Shown here: positions 38,601 through 47,815 of the stretch, one piece after another | How positions within the stretch are numbered: position 1 is the first letter of the stretch | How the letters are laid out: the number at the start of each line of letters is the position of its first letter | DNA from: a bacterium | GTDB lineage: Bacteria; Verrucomicrobiota; Verrucomicrobiia; Limisphaerales; UBA11358 | DNA: 51,560 nucleotides | Direction of reading: 5' to 3' | Assembly: GCA_021813325.1 (NCBI GenBank) | Contig: JAKALA010000022.1 | Location: forward strand, 1-51,560 | Position numbers and translations under genes: made by a program | The notes under the pieces: generated by a model | The model's database searches: none | What the model was told of the DNA's origin: nothing | Seen by the model: only the letters and a program-made list of their open reading frames with translations

Positions 38601-40593
38601 GCCCAATCTGCCGCAGAATTTGTCGTTCCTCGCCTACAACAGCGCTTGGAAATTCATGCAGGTTTCCAATCTGGATGGCGTGAACTGGACCGCGCCGGGT
38701 TATAACGATTCCACCTGGCCCTCCGGCCCCGGCTTGCTCGCTTATGAAGTCAATTCGCTGATTGTGCCGTTGATCGGCACCACGCTGAATCCGCCCGGGA
38801 TGGCAACCAATAATGTGACCGCCGGGCACGCCGACTATTTCCGCACCCAGATTGTCATCTCCAACAAACTGTCCGGCTACACGATCAACGCCAGTGCCTA
38901 TATTGACGATGGCGCGGTGTTTTATGTGAATGGGGTCGAAGCGCAGCGGGTGCGCATTGCCGCCGGCATTTTGGTGACGAACAAGACCTTCACCACCGGC
39001 CAGCCGCCAACTGGGGATGCCGTCAACCCGGATCTATTCACGCTGGATCCGTCCTTGTTCACGCTGGGCACCAATGTCATCGCGGTGGAAGTGCATCAAA
39101 ACGTGGCCGGCAGTTCGGATATTACGTTCGGGTTGCAGCTTGGCACCACGTTCACCGGCAATTATCTCGCCACGGCCACGCCGGGAGCGGCGAATTCGGT
39201 GGCCGCGTCGTTGCCCGCATTTCCGGATTTGTGGTTGAACGAAGTGCAGGCTGGCAATCTGACCGGTCCCACGAACAATCTCGGCGAGCACACGCCGTGG
39301 GTGGAATTGCACAATGCCGGCAGCAATGGGGTGAGTCTGGCGGGCTATTATCTTTGCAATAACTACACCAATCTGGGCCAGTGGGCCTTCCCGACGAACC
39401 TGACGATCCCGGCCCATGGATTTCTGGTGGTCTGGTGCGATGGCCAGACCAGTCAGTCCACGGCCGGCGCGCCGCACGCCGGCTTCACGCTGCCCGCCAA
39501 CGGCGGCAGTGTGGCGCTCGTCCGCACTATGGTCGGAAATGCGTTGCAGGTGGTGGATTATTTGAATTACACGAATCTGCCCAACAACTGGACCTACGGC
39601 GATGTGCCCGATGATCAGCCGTTCTATCGTGAGCAAATGTTCTTTGCCACGCCGGGCGCCACCAACAACCGCGCGCTGCCGCCGCTGACCGTGTTCATCA
39701 ACGAGTGGATGGCCGACAACGTCGCCACCCTGGCCAATCCATACAACGACAAATATGACGACTGGTTTGAGCTGTATAATCCCACCACGAACACGATGGA
39801 TCTGGGCGGCTATTACCTGACCGGCACGCTGACCAACCAGACCCAGTTTCAGGTGCCCAACACCGGGCAATATCAGATTCCGCCGCATGGTTACATGGTG
39901 GTTTGGGCCGACAACAACAGTTCGGCCAACAGCTCCAGCCGGCCGGAATTGCATGTGAACTTCAAGTTGAGCAAGGCCGGCGATGCCATCGGCCTGTTCA
40001 GTCCGGATGGCACCGCCATTGATGCCGTGACGTTCGGGGCGCAGGCCACGGATGTCAGCGAAGGCCGCTATCCGGATGGTTCCAGCACCATGCTCTCGAT
40101 GCCGGCGCCCACGCCGGCTGCGCCCAATGTGGTGCCGAACACCGCGCCGGTTTTGGCGGCCATCAGCGGCCGGGAAGTGACGCTCGGCCAGACGCTCACC
40201 TTGGCGGCCGTGGCCACCGACGCCGACCAGCCGGCCCAAACACTGACTTACAGCCTGGCCGCTGGCGCGCCGGCGGGAGCTTTCATTAATGCCACCACCG
40301 GGCAATTCAGTTGGACGCCCACCATCGCGCCGGCCACCAATACGGTGAGCATTGTGGTGACGGATAATGGCTCGCCCAGCCTCAGCGACACGAAGACATT
40401 TGCGATATACGTTTATCTGCCGCCGACCATTTCATTTGAAGTCAATGGCAGTCAGCAGATGCAGCTTGCCTGGCCGCGCGGCACGCTGCAGTCGGCCAGC
40501 GAAATCACCGGGCCTTACCACGATGTTCAAGGGATGTCGCCGTATGTGATCAGCCCAACCCAGGCCAAACAGTTTTTCCGAGTCCGCTTGTAA
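32638..40593 (+). CDS. Giant secreted lamin-tail / CotH-kinase multidomain protein
   Basis: From the ATG at 32638 the protein has 2651 residues; ATGs at 32614 and 32623 and a GTG at 32398 are alternatives, but a signal peptide (…[16 protein letters not shown]) begins here. Approximate order: unnamed DWF-type domain 26-230, Ig-like 237-322, bacterial Ig-like 325-420, DUF1349-like sandwich 429-607, three lamin-tail domains 624-1034, carbohydrate-binding-like segment 1100-1200, CotH-type kinase region 1361-1747 ([20 protein letters not shown] … LYMFDLDW), then lamin-tail domains at 1841-1970, 2196-2314 and 2351-2477, a cadherin-like domain 2501-2590, and a C-terminal module ending KQFFRVRL. Probably an extracellular adhesin or matrix protein able to phosphorylate secreted partners. 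Likely co-transcribed with the next gene (33-bp gap). Confidence 0.85.
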   Translation: MLEKRFYSVLALVMMAVLSKAVSMTPLDVTGFNRDVVVENTVPGPPYTGAALELNPGENLCFYQAGLAGTTRGLPETGLFTSALTGDDGTEFQFQPYTANNALVLSSGTGISSGPLTLTTPAAYSRIAVIANSASGGGSPNLTLNFSDASSLTTTYNAPDWFNNSGYALLGMERINISDGNVSGGSTNPRFYQTTLDLVSLGVSNKQLVSITFNQASGAGSTGIYAVSGESAAPSPAVIAVNPTNATVAELSPASFSAGVAGNPYPALQWLKNGSPVSGATNAMYSIASAALADNQALFRLVATNLVSGVACAVTSSPAQLTVVADTIKPVLTGAQSLGLSQAQVMFSERVKTSTATNLANYSLAGPGGAVAISRAVLDGTQSNVVLNVAALSDGATYTLTVNNVADQSAAANVIAANSHTNFIASIYAPVAIGGAVPAGGFTTVANGFDMAGGGADLGGTNDQFQFNYLPTTGDFDVKVRIDSITLAEAWSEAGLIAREDLTPGSRLASIMGTPSISGCYFQTRALTNGTTTLTGSYPANYPNTWLRLKRSGDVFTGYASVDGQGWTQLGTATLAMPSTIYFGFAVSSHNLSQASTAAFRDYGNVTAATVAGLPPFEPLAQCSRRTSLVISEIMYHPTNSQVEYVELFNSLGEPADLSGYRLAGSIDYIFPDGTILPGGGFLVVARSPGDLENAYGLTGVLGPYSGNLPNDSGTVKLINHSGAVFLQVDYSDHSPWPVAADGSGHSLVLAHPSYGENNPLAWSISDVIGGSPGRLDSYTPEPVRNVVINEFLAHTDPPDYDYVELYNHSSQPVDISGCILTDDLSTNRFVIPAGTILGARQWVAYSCPNLSFNLNAAGEDIYFKNAADTRVIDAVRFDGQENGVATGRYPDGGDRFYRLAGKTPGSANAPILVSDIVINELMYDPISGNDDDQYVELYNRSTNTVDLGGWSLGDAISYRFPTNTLIRPDGYVVVARNAARLEASYPGLNATNCFGDFSGKLAHGGEHLTLAKSVPHRVLDNGVTVTNPLDVVMEELTYTHGGRWPELSAGGGSSLELIDPTSNPQLPSNWADSDETRKAPWTHISATGTIDNGDVTADELQVLLQAAGECLIDNVQVTSSGNNLIANSTFESSATGWTAEGTESQSSLESTEGSSSSKSYHIRAVTRGDNQVNRVRTPLSTSLASGTTNVTLSADVRWLKGTRNILLRLRGNWLDCAGKMALPVNPGTPGARNSRYITNAPPAIVQVQHSPVLPAAGEPIVVTARVMDSDGISLVVLQYRLDPAISYSTVIMRDDGTGGDAVAGDGIYSATIPGQTTGTMVAFYVQASDAHVPAATDTFPNDAPARECLARVGEVQPTGNLPVYRIWMTQATQNTWASRNTQINTPLDVTFVLGNSRVIYNTSALYAGSPYIAPGYCGPACGRCGYSVTTPDDDLFLGETDLVLDWPGGHGAETSAIQEEMGYWIADQLNLPFSHRYHVRLHVNGVTDDDRQSIFEAVMQPGGSFVDEWSPNDTGGRFYKIERAFEFSDAGSLAADPEPRLQNYTTTGGAKKHEKYRWNFLPRAGTSVDDFTNIFALVDAVNATAPEPYTSSTFGLVDVEEWMRIFATEHIIANFDAYGHDIGKNMYAYQPEDGKWQLYMFDLDWLMLAAAQTGRTASAAPLFTSEDTTIATMYAFPAFQRAYWRAVQDAVNGPMLSAKCDPVMDAKYQSLRANGVNWCDGQALQDPSPVKQWFADRRVFLVNQLATVAADFALNGSTNFTATTNLITLTGTAPVSVTTITINGQPWPVTWTSVSNWTATVALNTGSNLLNVLAYDASGNLVGNADNPVQVVYNAVTPSPVGAVVFNELMYSPALPDAEYVELFNTSSNTAFDLSGWNINGLGYTFPGGSVLAPRSYLTLAKNRTAFDAAYGGSPVVFDEFSGNLQLNGETLSLLQPTGVSDQYNVVDRVRYEDNLPWAAATNGLALQLVDAQQDNSRSANWDVGSPPNLPQNLSFLAYNSAWKFMQVSNLDGVNWTAPGYNDSTWPSGPGLLAYEVNSLIVPLIGTTLNPPGMATNNVTAGHADYFRTQIVISNKLSGYTINASAYIDDGAVFYVNGVEAQRVRIAAGILVTNKTFTTGQPPTGDAVNPDLFTLDPSLFTLGTNVIAVEVHQNVAGSSDITFGLQLGTTFTGNYLATATPGAANSVAASLPAFPDLWLNEVQAGNLTGPTNNLGEHTPWVELHNAGSNGVSLAGYYLCNNYTNLGQWAFPTNLTIPAHGFLVVWCDGQTSQSTAGAPHAGFTLPANGGSVALVRTMVGNALQVVDYLNYTNLPNNWTYGDVPDDQPFYREQMFFATPGATNNRALPPLTVFINEWMADNVATLANPYNDKYDDWFELYNPTTNTMDLGGYYLTGTLTNQTQFQVPNTGQYQIPPHGYMVVWADNNSSANSSSRPELHVNFKLSKAGDAIGLFSPDGTAIDAVTFGAQATDVSEGRYPDGSSTMLSMPAPTPAAPNVVPNTAPVLAAISGREVTLGQTLTLAAVATDADQPAQTLTYSLAAGAPAGAFINATTGQFSWTPTIAPATNTVSIVVTDNGSPSLSDTKTFAIYVYLPPTISFEVNGSQQMQLAWPRGTLQSASEITGPYHDVQGMSPYVISPTQAKQFFRVRL

Positions 40594-40626
40594 AACCCAA
40601 ATTAGTTCACCACCCTATCACGCATC

Positions 40627-43600
40627 ATGTTGAAACGTTTCCTGTGGCTGGCCGTTCTGACGGCCGTCATCGTTGTCGGATTATTGCTGACCAAATCTGT
40701 AAAAAAAACGGTTTCGCCCCGGAGTTTGAAGCCGACCGCGACCGTCGCCTCGCCGGCTTCGCCGCCGCCAACCGCGGCGTCCGCCGCCCCCAATGTGGCG
40801 CTGGCCGCCGCCAGCCCGATGACCGTGGCCGGCGCGGGCACCAACGATTCGACCGCGCGGCAGTTTGATCTGGCGGTGAATCCATATGCGGCCAGTTTGC
40901 GTGAGCCTGGCAAATCGCATCGCGCTTGGGATGCGGATTTCATGAAGTCGCTGCAAAACGCCAAGGACGGCGATCCCATCAAGTTTGAACTGACGCAAGG
41001 CCGCCAGGCGGTTGGCACGGTCAAAATCATGCAATTCACGGAGGGCAAGCTGAGTTATGTGTCCGGCGTGTTGACGGCACCGGAGACTGGAAAATTCTTT
41101 TTCATCGACCCGCCGGCGGGCGGCAAAGCGGGCAAGGCGGTGGGCGTCATTGAATTTGCCGGCAGCCAGACGGCCTATCGCATCGAGCCGACCGGCCCGA
41201 ATGGCGACCCCGAGTTGTGGCAGCGCCGGCTGGATGAAGTGCTCTGCGTCGGCATGCCGCCCGCCCAGGCGGCCGCCACGAATACGACAATGGACATGCC
41301 GCCGTTGCGTCCGGATGCGGACGGCGGCACGGCGCCGGCTTACAATACCAACTTGAACGGCGTGGCGGTGATTTCGCTGCAAAGCAATCCGGGTTCCAAG
41401 GCGGTTTTACTGCTGGATTTCTTTGGCGGCTATACCACTTCCTGGGGCGGGGTGCCGTATTCGGTGCCGGCGGCGGCCAATAACGCGACCATCAAAGATT
41501 TGTGGAAGCGCGTGGCCGAGGATTACATGGCGTTCAACATCAACGTCACCACGGACATCAAGGTGTATCAAGCCGCGCCCGCCAGCAGCCGGCAGCGTTG
41601 TTGTTTTACGGATACGCCCGTCACCGCCGCCGGGGTGGCGTATGTTGGCTCTTGGAACTGGGGCTCGGACGTGCCCTGTTGGTCGGTTTACACGACGGGC
41701 AAAGCCGGGGCCGAAGTGGCCGCGCATGAGCCGGGGCATACGCTGGGCCTGGGGCACATGACGCAGGAAGTTCCGGATGGTTCGGGCGGCACCACGCATG
41801 TGGAATATGACACCGGCCACGGCAGTGGCGCGACGGGTTGGGCGCCGATCATGGGCGCCGGTTACTATCAACCGGTGACCACCTGGTCGAAGGGTGAATA
41901 TGAATACGCCGGCAATAAACAGGATGAATTGAATGTCATTTCCACGGCCAATAACAACGTGGCCTATCGCACGGATGATACCGGCGGCACTTTGGCCACG
42001 GCCCGGTTCCTGGATTTGTATCCGGATTATTCGGCCGCCGCTGAAGGCGTGATTGAGCGGGCGGGTGATACCGACGCGTTCAAATTCACCACCACTGGCG
42101 GTAATGTTTCGTTGATGGCGTCGCCGGTGGGCGATTGGGCGGATCTGGCCGTGATGGCCACGTTGGCGGATTCCACGGATGTGATTATCGCCAGCAATAA
42201 TCCGCAGACGACGCTTTCAGCCTCCATCAGCACCAACCTGCCTGCCGGCACCTACACTTTTCGCGTGACGGGGACGGGGCGGCTCGATCCCGTGACGAAC
42301 GGTTTCAGCAGTTACGCGAGCCTGGGCTATTATTCGGTTTCAGGATTTGTCACGGGTGGCCGCGTGCCGGATCGGTTTGACGTCTTGGAACATGCGGCGA
42401 CGGGCACGGTGGTCGGAACCGTCGTGGCGCAGGACACCAACAGTCCGCTCAGTTACGCGATTGTTTCCGGCAATACCAGCAGCGCGTTCAGCATCGATAC
42501 CAACGGCGTGTTGCGCGTGAACAATTCCACCGCCATCGACTATCTGCGGCTGGCCACGAACACGAGCCTGGCCGCGCAGTTCGATTTGTCGGTCAATATC
42601 CTGAATTTGCACGATTCATCCTTGAATGAACTGAACCGGCGCGTGGTGGTTTCCGTGCAAAGCGTTTCCAATAGTTATCCCATCACGGCCACCGGCTGGA
42701 ACGCCGGCGTGATTGTGCCCTACAACGCCACCGCGGCGGCGCCGCAGGCCACGGGATTTGACATCGCCAACAATTACTGTTTCTACCAGGCGGGTTTGTT
42801 CGGCAATGCTCAGGTCGGCAACAGCGGCGGTTTGCAGGGATTGCCGGCGGGCGGCACGTTTATCAGCCGGTTCGACGGTTCGACGTTTCGTTTCGGTCCT
42901 TACGGCGGCACGAACGCGCTCGTGCTGGGGCGCACGTTTCCGTCGGTGGGCACGCTGACGCTGGCCCAGCCGCGGGCTTACAGTTCCCTGACTTTTATCG
43001 CAGCCTCGGCCAATGGCGGTGGCGTGGGCACGTGTTTTGTGACGTTTACCAACGGCCTGCGCAGCAAAAGCTTTAACTTCAATGATCAGGATTGGTTCAA
43101 CACCACCACCAACGTGGCGCTCAACGGGTTTGGCCGGATCAAACTGGGCCAATCCACCTTGAGCACCGAGGATTCCGGTTACAGCAATCCCAACTTTTAT
43201 CAGACAACTTTGAAGCTGTCGGATCTGGGATCGAATCTCATGGTGTCGTCCATCACGTTCATCAATCCTTCCGTGGGCGGAAATCAAAATTCCGCGATCT
43301 TCGCCTTGGGCGGACTGCCCATGCCGGATGCGGTGGTCATTACCGGAAATCCGTCATCGATTACCAACAGCGTGGCGGGACAGTCCGGCACGTTAACCGT
43401 GGTGGCCATGGGCACGCCGCCTTTGGCCTGCCAGTGGTTCAAGGGCAATCCCGGCAGCGGAACGCCCATCGACGGGGCGACCAATTTCAGTCTGACGTTT
43501 GCTCCGGTGCAAACAAACAACGCGGGAAATTACTATGCCGTGGTGACCAACAGCACAAGTTCGGCGACCAGCGCGGCGGGTTCGGTGGTGGTGTATCGCG

Positions 43601-45054
43601 AGCCGCAGATTGTGCAGCAACCATTACCGGCGAATTCAGCCTTGTTTGTTGGGCAGAAAATAACCTTCGCCATCAAGGTCAATGCGGCCACGCCTCTGGC
43701 CTACAACTGGCAGTTGAACGGCACAAATATTCCCGGAGCACTGGCTTCGACCTATTCCATCAACAATGTGCAACTGGCCCAGGCCGGCAATTACACCTGC
43801 CTGATCAGCAATCCCTACGGTTCCGTCACCAGCAGTCCCGCGATCCTTGCGGTGGTGGCCACCAATTATCCCTACGCGCAACTGGTCATCAACGACCATC
43901 CGGTGGGTTACTGGCGGCTGGATGAAGCGAGTGGCAATGTGGCGCATGATTACTTCTCGACCAACAATGGCGCCTATAACAACGCCCTGCTGAACCAGCC
44001 GGGCAATGGCTTGGTGGACACGCATAAAGTGGCGCGTTTCGGCGTGCTGGCTTCGATGAACAGTTATGTCGGCGGCATCCCGCTTGACTTCGGCACCACC
44101 AATTACACTGCCAACACGAACGGCGAATTTTCCATCGAATGCTGGGTGAACGGCGGTTCGCAAACCACGGATGCGGGCATCATGACCAAGGGCACCGGCG
44201 GCGGCGGTGAACAGTTCAATTTGGACTGTGGCTCGGGGGGTGGACATGCCTTCCGTTTCTTTGTCCGGCAGTATGACGGCACCGCCTGCCTGGCCAATGG
44301 CAGCGTGGCGCCCAACGGCCAATGGCATCATCTCGTAGGCGTGTGCGACCAGACCAACGGCACCGTGTCGCTCTACATCGACGGCCAATTGAACGCCAGC
44401 ACCACCATCGGCGCCAGCGCCGGAATTCTCAATTCGGTGCAACCGGTGGCGTTTGGTTCGCGCCAGTCGGGTTCGGGAAATTTCGACGATCAATTCATTG
44501 GCAGCCTGCAGGATGTGGCCATTTACCGGTATGCCTTGAGCGCTTCCCAGATTCAGGCGCATTACGCGGCGGCGGCCAATCGCGCGCCGGTGTTCACGAA
44601 CAATCCTTTAATTGCGGCGGTGGCCAGCGCCACGCAGGCCTATTCGGCCTCCATTGCCGGCAGCGCCGTTGATCCGAACGGGGATGCTGTGGTTTACGGC
44701 AAGGTCAGCGGTCCCGCGTGGCTGTTTGTCGCTGGCAGCGGCCAGTTAAGCGGTATTCCGTTGACGGGGGATGTCGGCACGAACACGTTCATCGTGAGCG
44801 TGAGCGATCCGGCCGGGCTTTCCAGCACCGCCACCATGTTGATCAACGTGGCGGCGCCGATTGCGGCCAGCATGGCATTGCAGGGGCCAAATTTGCAGTT
44901 GAACTGGACCGGCGGGGTGGGGCCTTACGAAGTGCAAATGTCCACCAATCTTGACGGAACCCATTGGACAACCATTGTGACCGGTTTGGCCACGCCCACT
45001 TTGGTGGTGGCGCCCACCAATGACACGGCGTTTTACCGCATCATCGGCCAATAA
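40627..45054 (+). CDS. Secreted metzincin-like metalloprotease, multidomain
   Basis: This 1475-residue protein has an N-terminal TM/signal (about 5-24) and a Pro/Ala-rich linker. A peptidase domain follows with HEPGHTLGLGH (zinc ligands H367, H371, H377; catalytic E368) and a later IMGAGYY turn compatible with the metzincin Met-turn. Downstream parts are a PPC-like domain 446-572, cadherin-like 578-678, the unnamed DWF-type domain 683-899, two Ig-like domains 901-1078, LamG/concanavalin-like 1080-1316, a putative-Ig domain 1318-1415 and a C-terminal module ending TAFYRIIGQ. Probably a surface or secreted protease with adhesive modules that could process the neighbouring giant protein. A strong terminator follows. 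Confidence 0.85.
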   Translation: MLKRFLWLAVLTAVIVVGLLLTKSVKKTVSPRSLKPTATVASPASPPPTAASAAPNVALAAASPMTVAGAGTNDSTARQFDLAVNPYAASLREPGKSHRAWDADFMKSLQNAKDGDPIKFELTQGRQAVGTVKIMQFTEGKLSYVSGVLTAPETGKFFFIDPPAGGKAGKAVGVIEFAGSQTAYRIEPTGPNGDPELWQRRLDEVLCVGMPPAQAAATNTTMDMPPLRPDADGGTAPAYNTNLNGVAVISLQSNPGSKAVLLLDFFGGYTTSWGGVPYSVPAAANNATIKDLWKRVAEDYMAFNINVTTDIKVYQAAPASSRQRCCFTDTPVTAAGVAYVGSWNWGSDVPCWSVYTTGKAGAEVAAHEPGHTLGLGHMTQEVPDGSGGTTHVEYDTGHGSGATGWAPIMGAGYYQPVTTWSKGEYEYAGNKQDELNVISTANNNVAYRTDDTGGTLATARFLDLYPDYSAAAEGVIERAGDTDAFKFTTTGGNVSLMASPVGDWADLAVMATLADSTDVIIASNNPQTTLSASISTNLPAGTYTFRVTGTGRLDPVTNGFSSYASLGYYSVSGFVTGGRVPDRFDVLEHAATGTVVGTVVAQDTNSPLSYAIVSGNTSSAFSIDTNGVLRVNNSTAIDYLRLATNTSLAAQFDLSVNILNLHDSSLNELNRRVVVSVQSVSNSYPITATGWNAGVIVPYNATAAAPQATGFDIANNYCFYQAGLFGNAQVGNSGGLQGLPAGGTFISRFDGSTFRFGPYGGTNALVLGRTFPSVGTLTLAQPRAYSSLTFIAASANGGGVGTCFVTFTNGLRSKSFNFNDQDWFNTTTNVALNGFGRIKLGQSTLSTEDSGYSNPNFYQTTLKLSDLGSNLMVSSITFINPSVGGNQNSAIFALGGLPMPDAVVITGNPSSITNSVAGQSGTLTVVAMGTPPLACQWFKGNPGSGTPIDGATNFSLTFAPVQTNNAGNYYAVVTNSTSSATSAAGSVVVYREPQIVQQPLPANSALFVGQKITFAIKVNAATPLAYNWQLNGTNIPGALASTYSINNVQLAQAGNYTCLISNPYGSVTSSPAILAVVATNYPYAQLVINDHPVGYWRLDEASGNVAHDYFSTNNGAYNNALLNQPGNGLVDTHKVARFGVLASMNSYVGGIPLDFGTTNYTANTNGEFSIECWVNGGSQTTDAGIMTKGTGGGGEQFNLDCGSGGGHAFRFFVRQYDGTACLANGSVAPNGQWHHLVGVCDQTNGTVSLYIDGQLNASTTIGASAGILNSVQPVAFGSRQSGSGNFDDQFIGSLQDVAIYRYALSASQIQAHYAAAANRAPVFTNNPLIAAVASATQAYSASIAGSAVDPNGDAVVYGKVSGPAWLFVAGSGQLSGIPLTGDVGTNTFIVSVSDPAGLSSTATMLINVAAPIAASMALQGPNLQLNWTGGVGPYEVQMSTNLDGTHWTTIVTGLATPTLVVAPTNDTAFYRIIGQ

Positions 45055-45079
45055 GCGGTCGGGAATATTGTCACATTCG

Positions 45080-45120
45080 GGCCGGCTTCGCTTCATCCGC
45101 GAAGCCGGCCTGCTCGTTTT
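45080..45120 (+). terminator. Terminator after metalloprotease gene
   Basis: A perfect 12-bp stem, GGCCGGCTTCGC (45080-45091) with GCGAAGCCGGCC (45099-45110), has a 7-base loop and is followed by TGCTCGTTTT. It lies 26 bases after the stop. Confidence 0.75.
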
Positions 45121-45247
45121 GGGATTCCGCGCCAGCCTTTGAATCGCTGGTGGCCGCGGATTGGAGTTTTTTTGCCGGGAAAAAGCCGGCGGCGATCCTG
45201 GCGGAAGGCATTGCCGGATTGCGCTGATTTGGCTTAGTATCGTGGCA

Positions 45248-46339
45248 ATGGAACATCTGCCCAAAAAGTCGAGCTTGGTGCATGAGACCGCCCTCACGCT
45301 GAAAGAGTGGATTCGCACCGGCATGTTGAGCGAAATCCTGCCGGGCGAATTGCAGTTGAAGAACCGCCTGGGAGTGGGGCGCGACACCTTGCGGCTGGCT
45401 TTGAAATTGTTGACGAACGAGGGCTGGATTGAACCGGGATCCAAAGGCGTCCAACGGCGGGTATTGTCCAAACACAAGGTGCCGCCGCAGGCCGCGGTGA
45501 AAGAATTGTTGCCGGTGACTTTTTTGTCGCCTCATCGCGTGGAGCATCGGGTGACGCTGCTGGAACTGGCGGACACGCAGCTTCGCCTGACCGAGCAGGG
45601 GCGCAGCCTGCGTTTTCTGTCGCCGGACATTTTTCATTTGAAGCATCCGGAGCGTCAGTTGGAACGTTTGGTGCATGCCCATCCCTCGGCGGCGTGGATT
45701 TTGTATATTACCAGCGAACCGATTCAGCGCTGGTTTGCCGATCAAGGCCTTCCGACGTTTCTTTACGAATGGCCTTATCCGAATATTGATTTGCCCCATG
45801 TGGTGGCGGACTGGGAAGCGGCGGCTTTCCACGCCGGGTTGCAATTAATTCGTCAGGGACACCAGATCATCGGAATTTTTGAATATGAGGAACGCCGGCC
45901 CGGCCTGCTGGCTGTGGAACGCGGCCTGCAACGCGCGCTTTCGACGGCGGATAATAATGCCCGGTTTGTGGTTTTTAAAAACGACTTGTCGCCGGCGTCG
46001 GTGGCGCGTTCGCTAAACCAGGCTTTTCTGCTCAAGGAAAGACCCACCGCCTTTGTGCTTTCGCGGGCCATGCAAGTGTTGACCACGCTTTCCTGGATGG
46101 TTTCCAAGGGAATCCGGGTGCCGGCGGACGTGTCGGTGGTGGCGTTGGCAAATGACACTTGGTATTCCGAGCTTTATCCGCCGTTGTCGTATTACGAACC
46201 GAACACCAAGGCGTTTTCACGTGACATTGCCCAGCGCGTGCTTGAACTGGCGAACACGGGCGTGGTGACCCAAAAGTCTGTTAAAATACCGTTGGAGCAC
46301 ATTGCGGGTTCAACCATTGGCCCGGCTCCAAAGTTGTGA
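45248..46339 (+). CDS. GntR-type regulator with LacI-like sensor domain
   Basis: This 363-residue transcription factor has a GntR winged helix (about 8-72: ALTLKEWIRTGMLSEILPGELQL … GVGRDTLRLALKLLTNEGWIEP). A LacI/periplasmic-binding-protein-like ligand domain follows (about 90-355: WILYITSEPIQRWFADQGLPTFLYEW, GIRVPADVSVVALAND). This hybrid is common in Verrucomicrobia and Lentisphaerae. A sugar ligand is likely but unidentified. The ATG at 45248 is preferred over an in-frame ATG at 45161 that runs back through the terminator. It lies between the secreted giants and the pseudopilin and could control either. Two palindromes downstream are candidate operators. Confidence 0.85.
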   Translation: MEHLPKKSSLVHETALTLKEWIRTGMLSEILPGELQLKNRLGVGRDTLRLALKLLTNEGWIEPGSKGVQRRVLSKHKVPPQAAVKELLPVTFLSPHRVEHRVTLLELADTQLRLTEQGRSLRFLSPDIFHLKHPERQLERLVHAHPSAAWILYITSEPIQRWFADQGLPTFLYEWPYPNIDLPHVVADWEAAAFHAGLQLIRQGHQIIGIFEYEERRPGLLAVERGLQRALSTADNNARFVVFKNDLSPASVARSLNQAFLLKERPTAFVLSRAMQVLTTLSWMVSKGIRVPADVSVVALANDTWYSELYPPLSYYEPNTKAFSRDIAQRVLELANTGVVTQKSVKIPLEHIAGSTIGPAPKL

Positions 46340-46370
46340 TGTCTGGAGTTTGGCAGGCAGCACGGCAAGT

Positions 46371-46383
46371 CGAGTTAAACTCG
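46371..46383. promoter_or_regulatory. Palindromic operator candidate
   Basis: CGAGTTAAACTCG is a perfect palindrome in its 5-bp arms, 31 bases after the GntR/LacI-type regulator gene. The size fits an operator, but no second copy was found to support it. Confidence 0.35.
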
Positions 46384-46623
46384 CCAGGACTCTGCTTGGG
46401 AAAGGTGTTTGGTGGGGGGGCACGTTCAACCCGCCAATTGGGCCGCCGCTGATTGCGACCGACTGAGGCGGGCAAGCACGTCAAAGTTTGGAGTGCTTTA
46501 ATTAATTAAATTTAGCATCTAAATCAATGGGTGTTGAGTGTGGAAATTCAACAAAGCCAAGATATTTTGAAGAAAACGCCAGATTGTTATCGGTTCTGGA
46601 TTTTGTCTCGCGACCAGACATTT

Positions 46624-46644
46624 CTTGTTTGGTTTCCAGACAAG
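46624..46644. promoter_or_regulatory. 21-base inverted repeat, operator candidate
   Basis: The arms CTTGTTTGG (46624-46632) and CCAGACAAG (46636-46644) pair at 8 of 9 positions around a 3-base centre. It is located 112 bases before the pseudopilin start. It could bind the upstream GntR/LacI-type regulator. Confidence 0.35.
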
Positions 46645-46756
46645 TCGATTCTGCTTTTACGGGCTAGGTTTCTGAGTGATAAGGAGCTTACTGTAAGCCC
46701 ATAATAGCCATTAACTCATAAGCGAAAAACCCATAGTCTTAACCCCCCCCAAGCAA

Positions 46757-47587
46757 ATGTCTGAACACAAAGTTGTAAAAGTATCCGGTCTTCAAAGCGA
46801 AAACCGCAAAGGTGGATTTACCTTGATTGAACTGTTGGTCGTAATTGCCATTATCGCCATTTTGGCGGCCATGCTGTTGCCGGCGCTGGCGTCGGCCAAG
46901 GCCAAGGCCAAGGGTATTCAGTGCATCAACAACAACCGGCAGCTCATGTTGGGCTGGCGCCTGTATTCCGATGATAATCACGGCGATTTGGTCGCTTCCT
47001 TGGGGCAAAACGGCGCCAATACTTTTAATGGGCGGCCGGTGTGGATGACGGGGGATATTCGGAACAGCCCCAGCAGTTGGGATGTCCGCGTGGATGTTAT
47101 GAAAAGCCCGTTGTTCAATTATGTGGGCAAGAACATAACCCTTTTTAAATGTCCGGCGGATCCAAGCATGGTTACAGTTGCCGGGCAGACATATCCCCGG
47201 GTGCGCAGTATTTCCATGAGTCAGGTGTTTGACTTTGGTGAATGGTTGACACCTGCTCATTGGATGATCTACTCCAAGATGGACAACATCAAGAAGCCGG
47301 TGGATACGTTTGTCTTCATTGATGAAAATCCCTCCTCGATCAATGATGCCGCGTTTGCGGTCCAATGCGACGGCATGGACGGCAGTGGTGTGCCCGGCAC
47401 CAAGACGATCGTTGACCTGCCGGCGATCTACCATAACAAGGCCGCCGGTCTTTCGTTCGCTGATGGCCATGCCGAAATTCACAAGTGGACGGGGGGAGTT
47501 ATTTTATCCGGTGGAAAGACGTCCATGACGGCCGGCGACGCCTTTGATTTCAACTACTTGGCGTCACATACATCCGTTCCGAAATAA
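46757..47587 (+). CDS. Type II secretion-like pseudopilin, H-X9-DG family
   Basis: This 276-residue protein has a canonical prepilin signal ([27 protein letters not shown]; cleavage after G20, F21 at +1, E25 at +5). The C-terminal [12 protein letters not shown] gives the H-X9-DG motif. It resembles the pseudopilin at 4950-5816 in length and layout. It directly precedes a large secreted protein gene (228 bp) and may help export or present it, but no secretion machinery is encoded here. The start region is odd: eight C residues end six bases before the ATG, where a ribosome-binding site would be expected. Confidence 0.87.
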   Translation: MSEHKVVKVSGLQSENRKGGFTLIELLVVIAIIAILAAMLLPALASAKAKAKGIQCINNNRQLMLGWRLYSDDNHGDLVASLGQNGANTFNGRPVWMTGDIRNSPSSWDVRVDVMKSPLFNYVGKNITLFKCPADPSMVTVAGQTYPRVRSISMSQVFDFGEWLTPAHWMIYSKMDNIKKPVDTFVFIDENPSSINDAAFAVQCDGMDGSGVPGTKTIVDLPAIYHNKAAGLSFADGHAEIHKWTGGVILSGGKTSMTAGDAFDFNYLASHTSVPK

Positions 47588-47593
47588 CCGCCC

Positions 47594-47646
47594 AATCAGC
47601 CGGCGTTGAGGAACCGGTGGCATGGCGGCTGATTCGGCCTAATTTT
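47594..47646 (+). terminator. Terminator-like hairpin after pseudopilin
   Basis: The arms AATCAGCCG (47594-47602) and CGGCTGATT (47626-47634) are followed by CGGCCTAATTTTT. The loop is 23 bases and may fold further (CCGG/CCGG). Confidence 0.5.
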
Positions 47647-47720
47647 TGCGGAAAGAAAGTTGCCTGCTGGCGCGCCAAAGCAAATTGTTAAATTGAGTTT
47701 TAAATAAAAGAAACGGCCAA

Positions 47721-47815
47721 AAACCAACCAAAATGTCTGCCTAAACCCTCCAAAATCAGCAAACAAACAAAAGCCAAACCAAATAACCAACAAACCCATA
47801 CCTCAACCATAACCT
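47721..47815 (+). promoter_or_regulatory. A/C-rich, G-depleted leader without Shine-Dalgarno
   Basis: Of the 95 bases directly before the ATG at 47816, only 4 are G and 11 are T; the rest are A or C, with many CAA and CCAA words. No purine-rich ribosome-binding site is present. Such a leader should be unstructured. Confidence 0.6.

Larger units (their letters stand above)
46340..46756. other. Long regulatory spacer before pseudopilin
   Basis: No gene is seen in these 417 bases. The region holds the palindrome CGAGTTAAACTCG (46371-46383), a G7 run (46414-46420), an AT-rich stretch (about 46497-46515), a 21-base palindrome (46624-46644) and a C8 run (46743-46750). It looks like a regulatory region for the gene at 46757. 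Confidence 0.6.
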
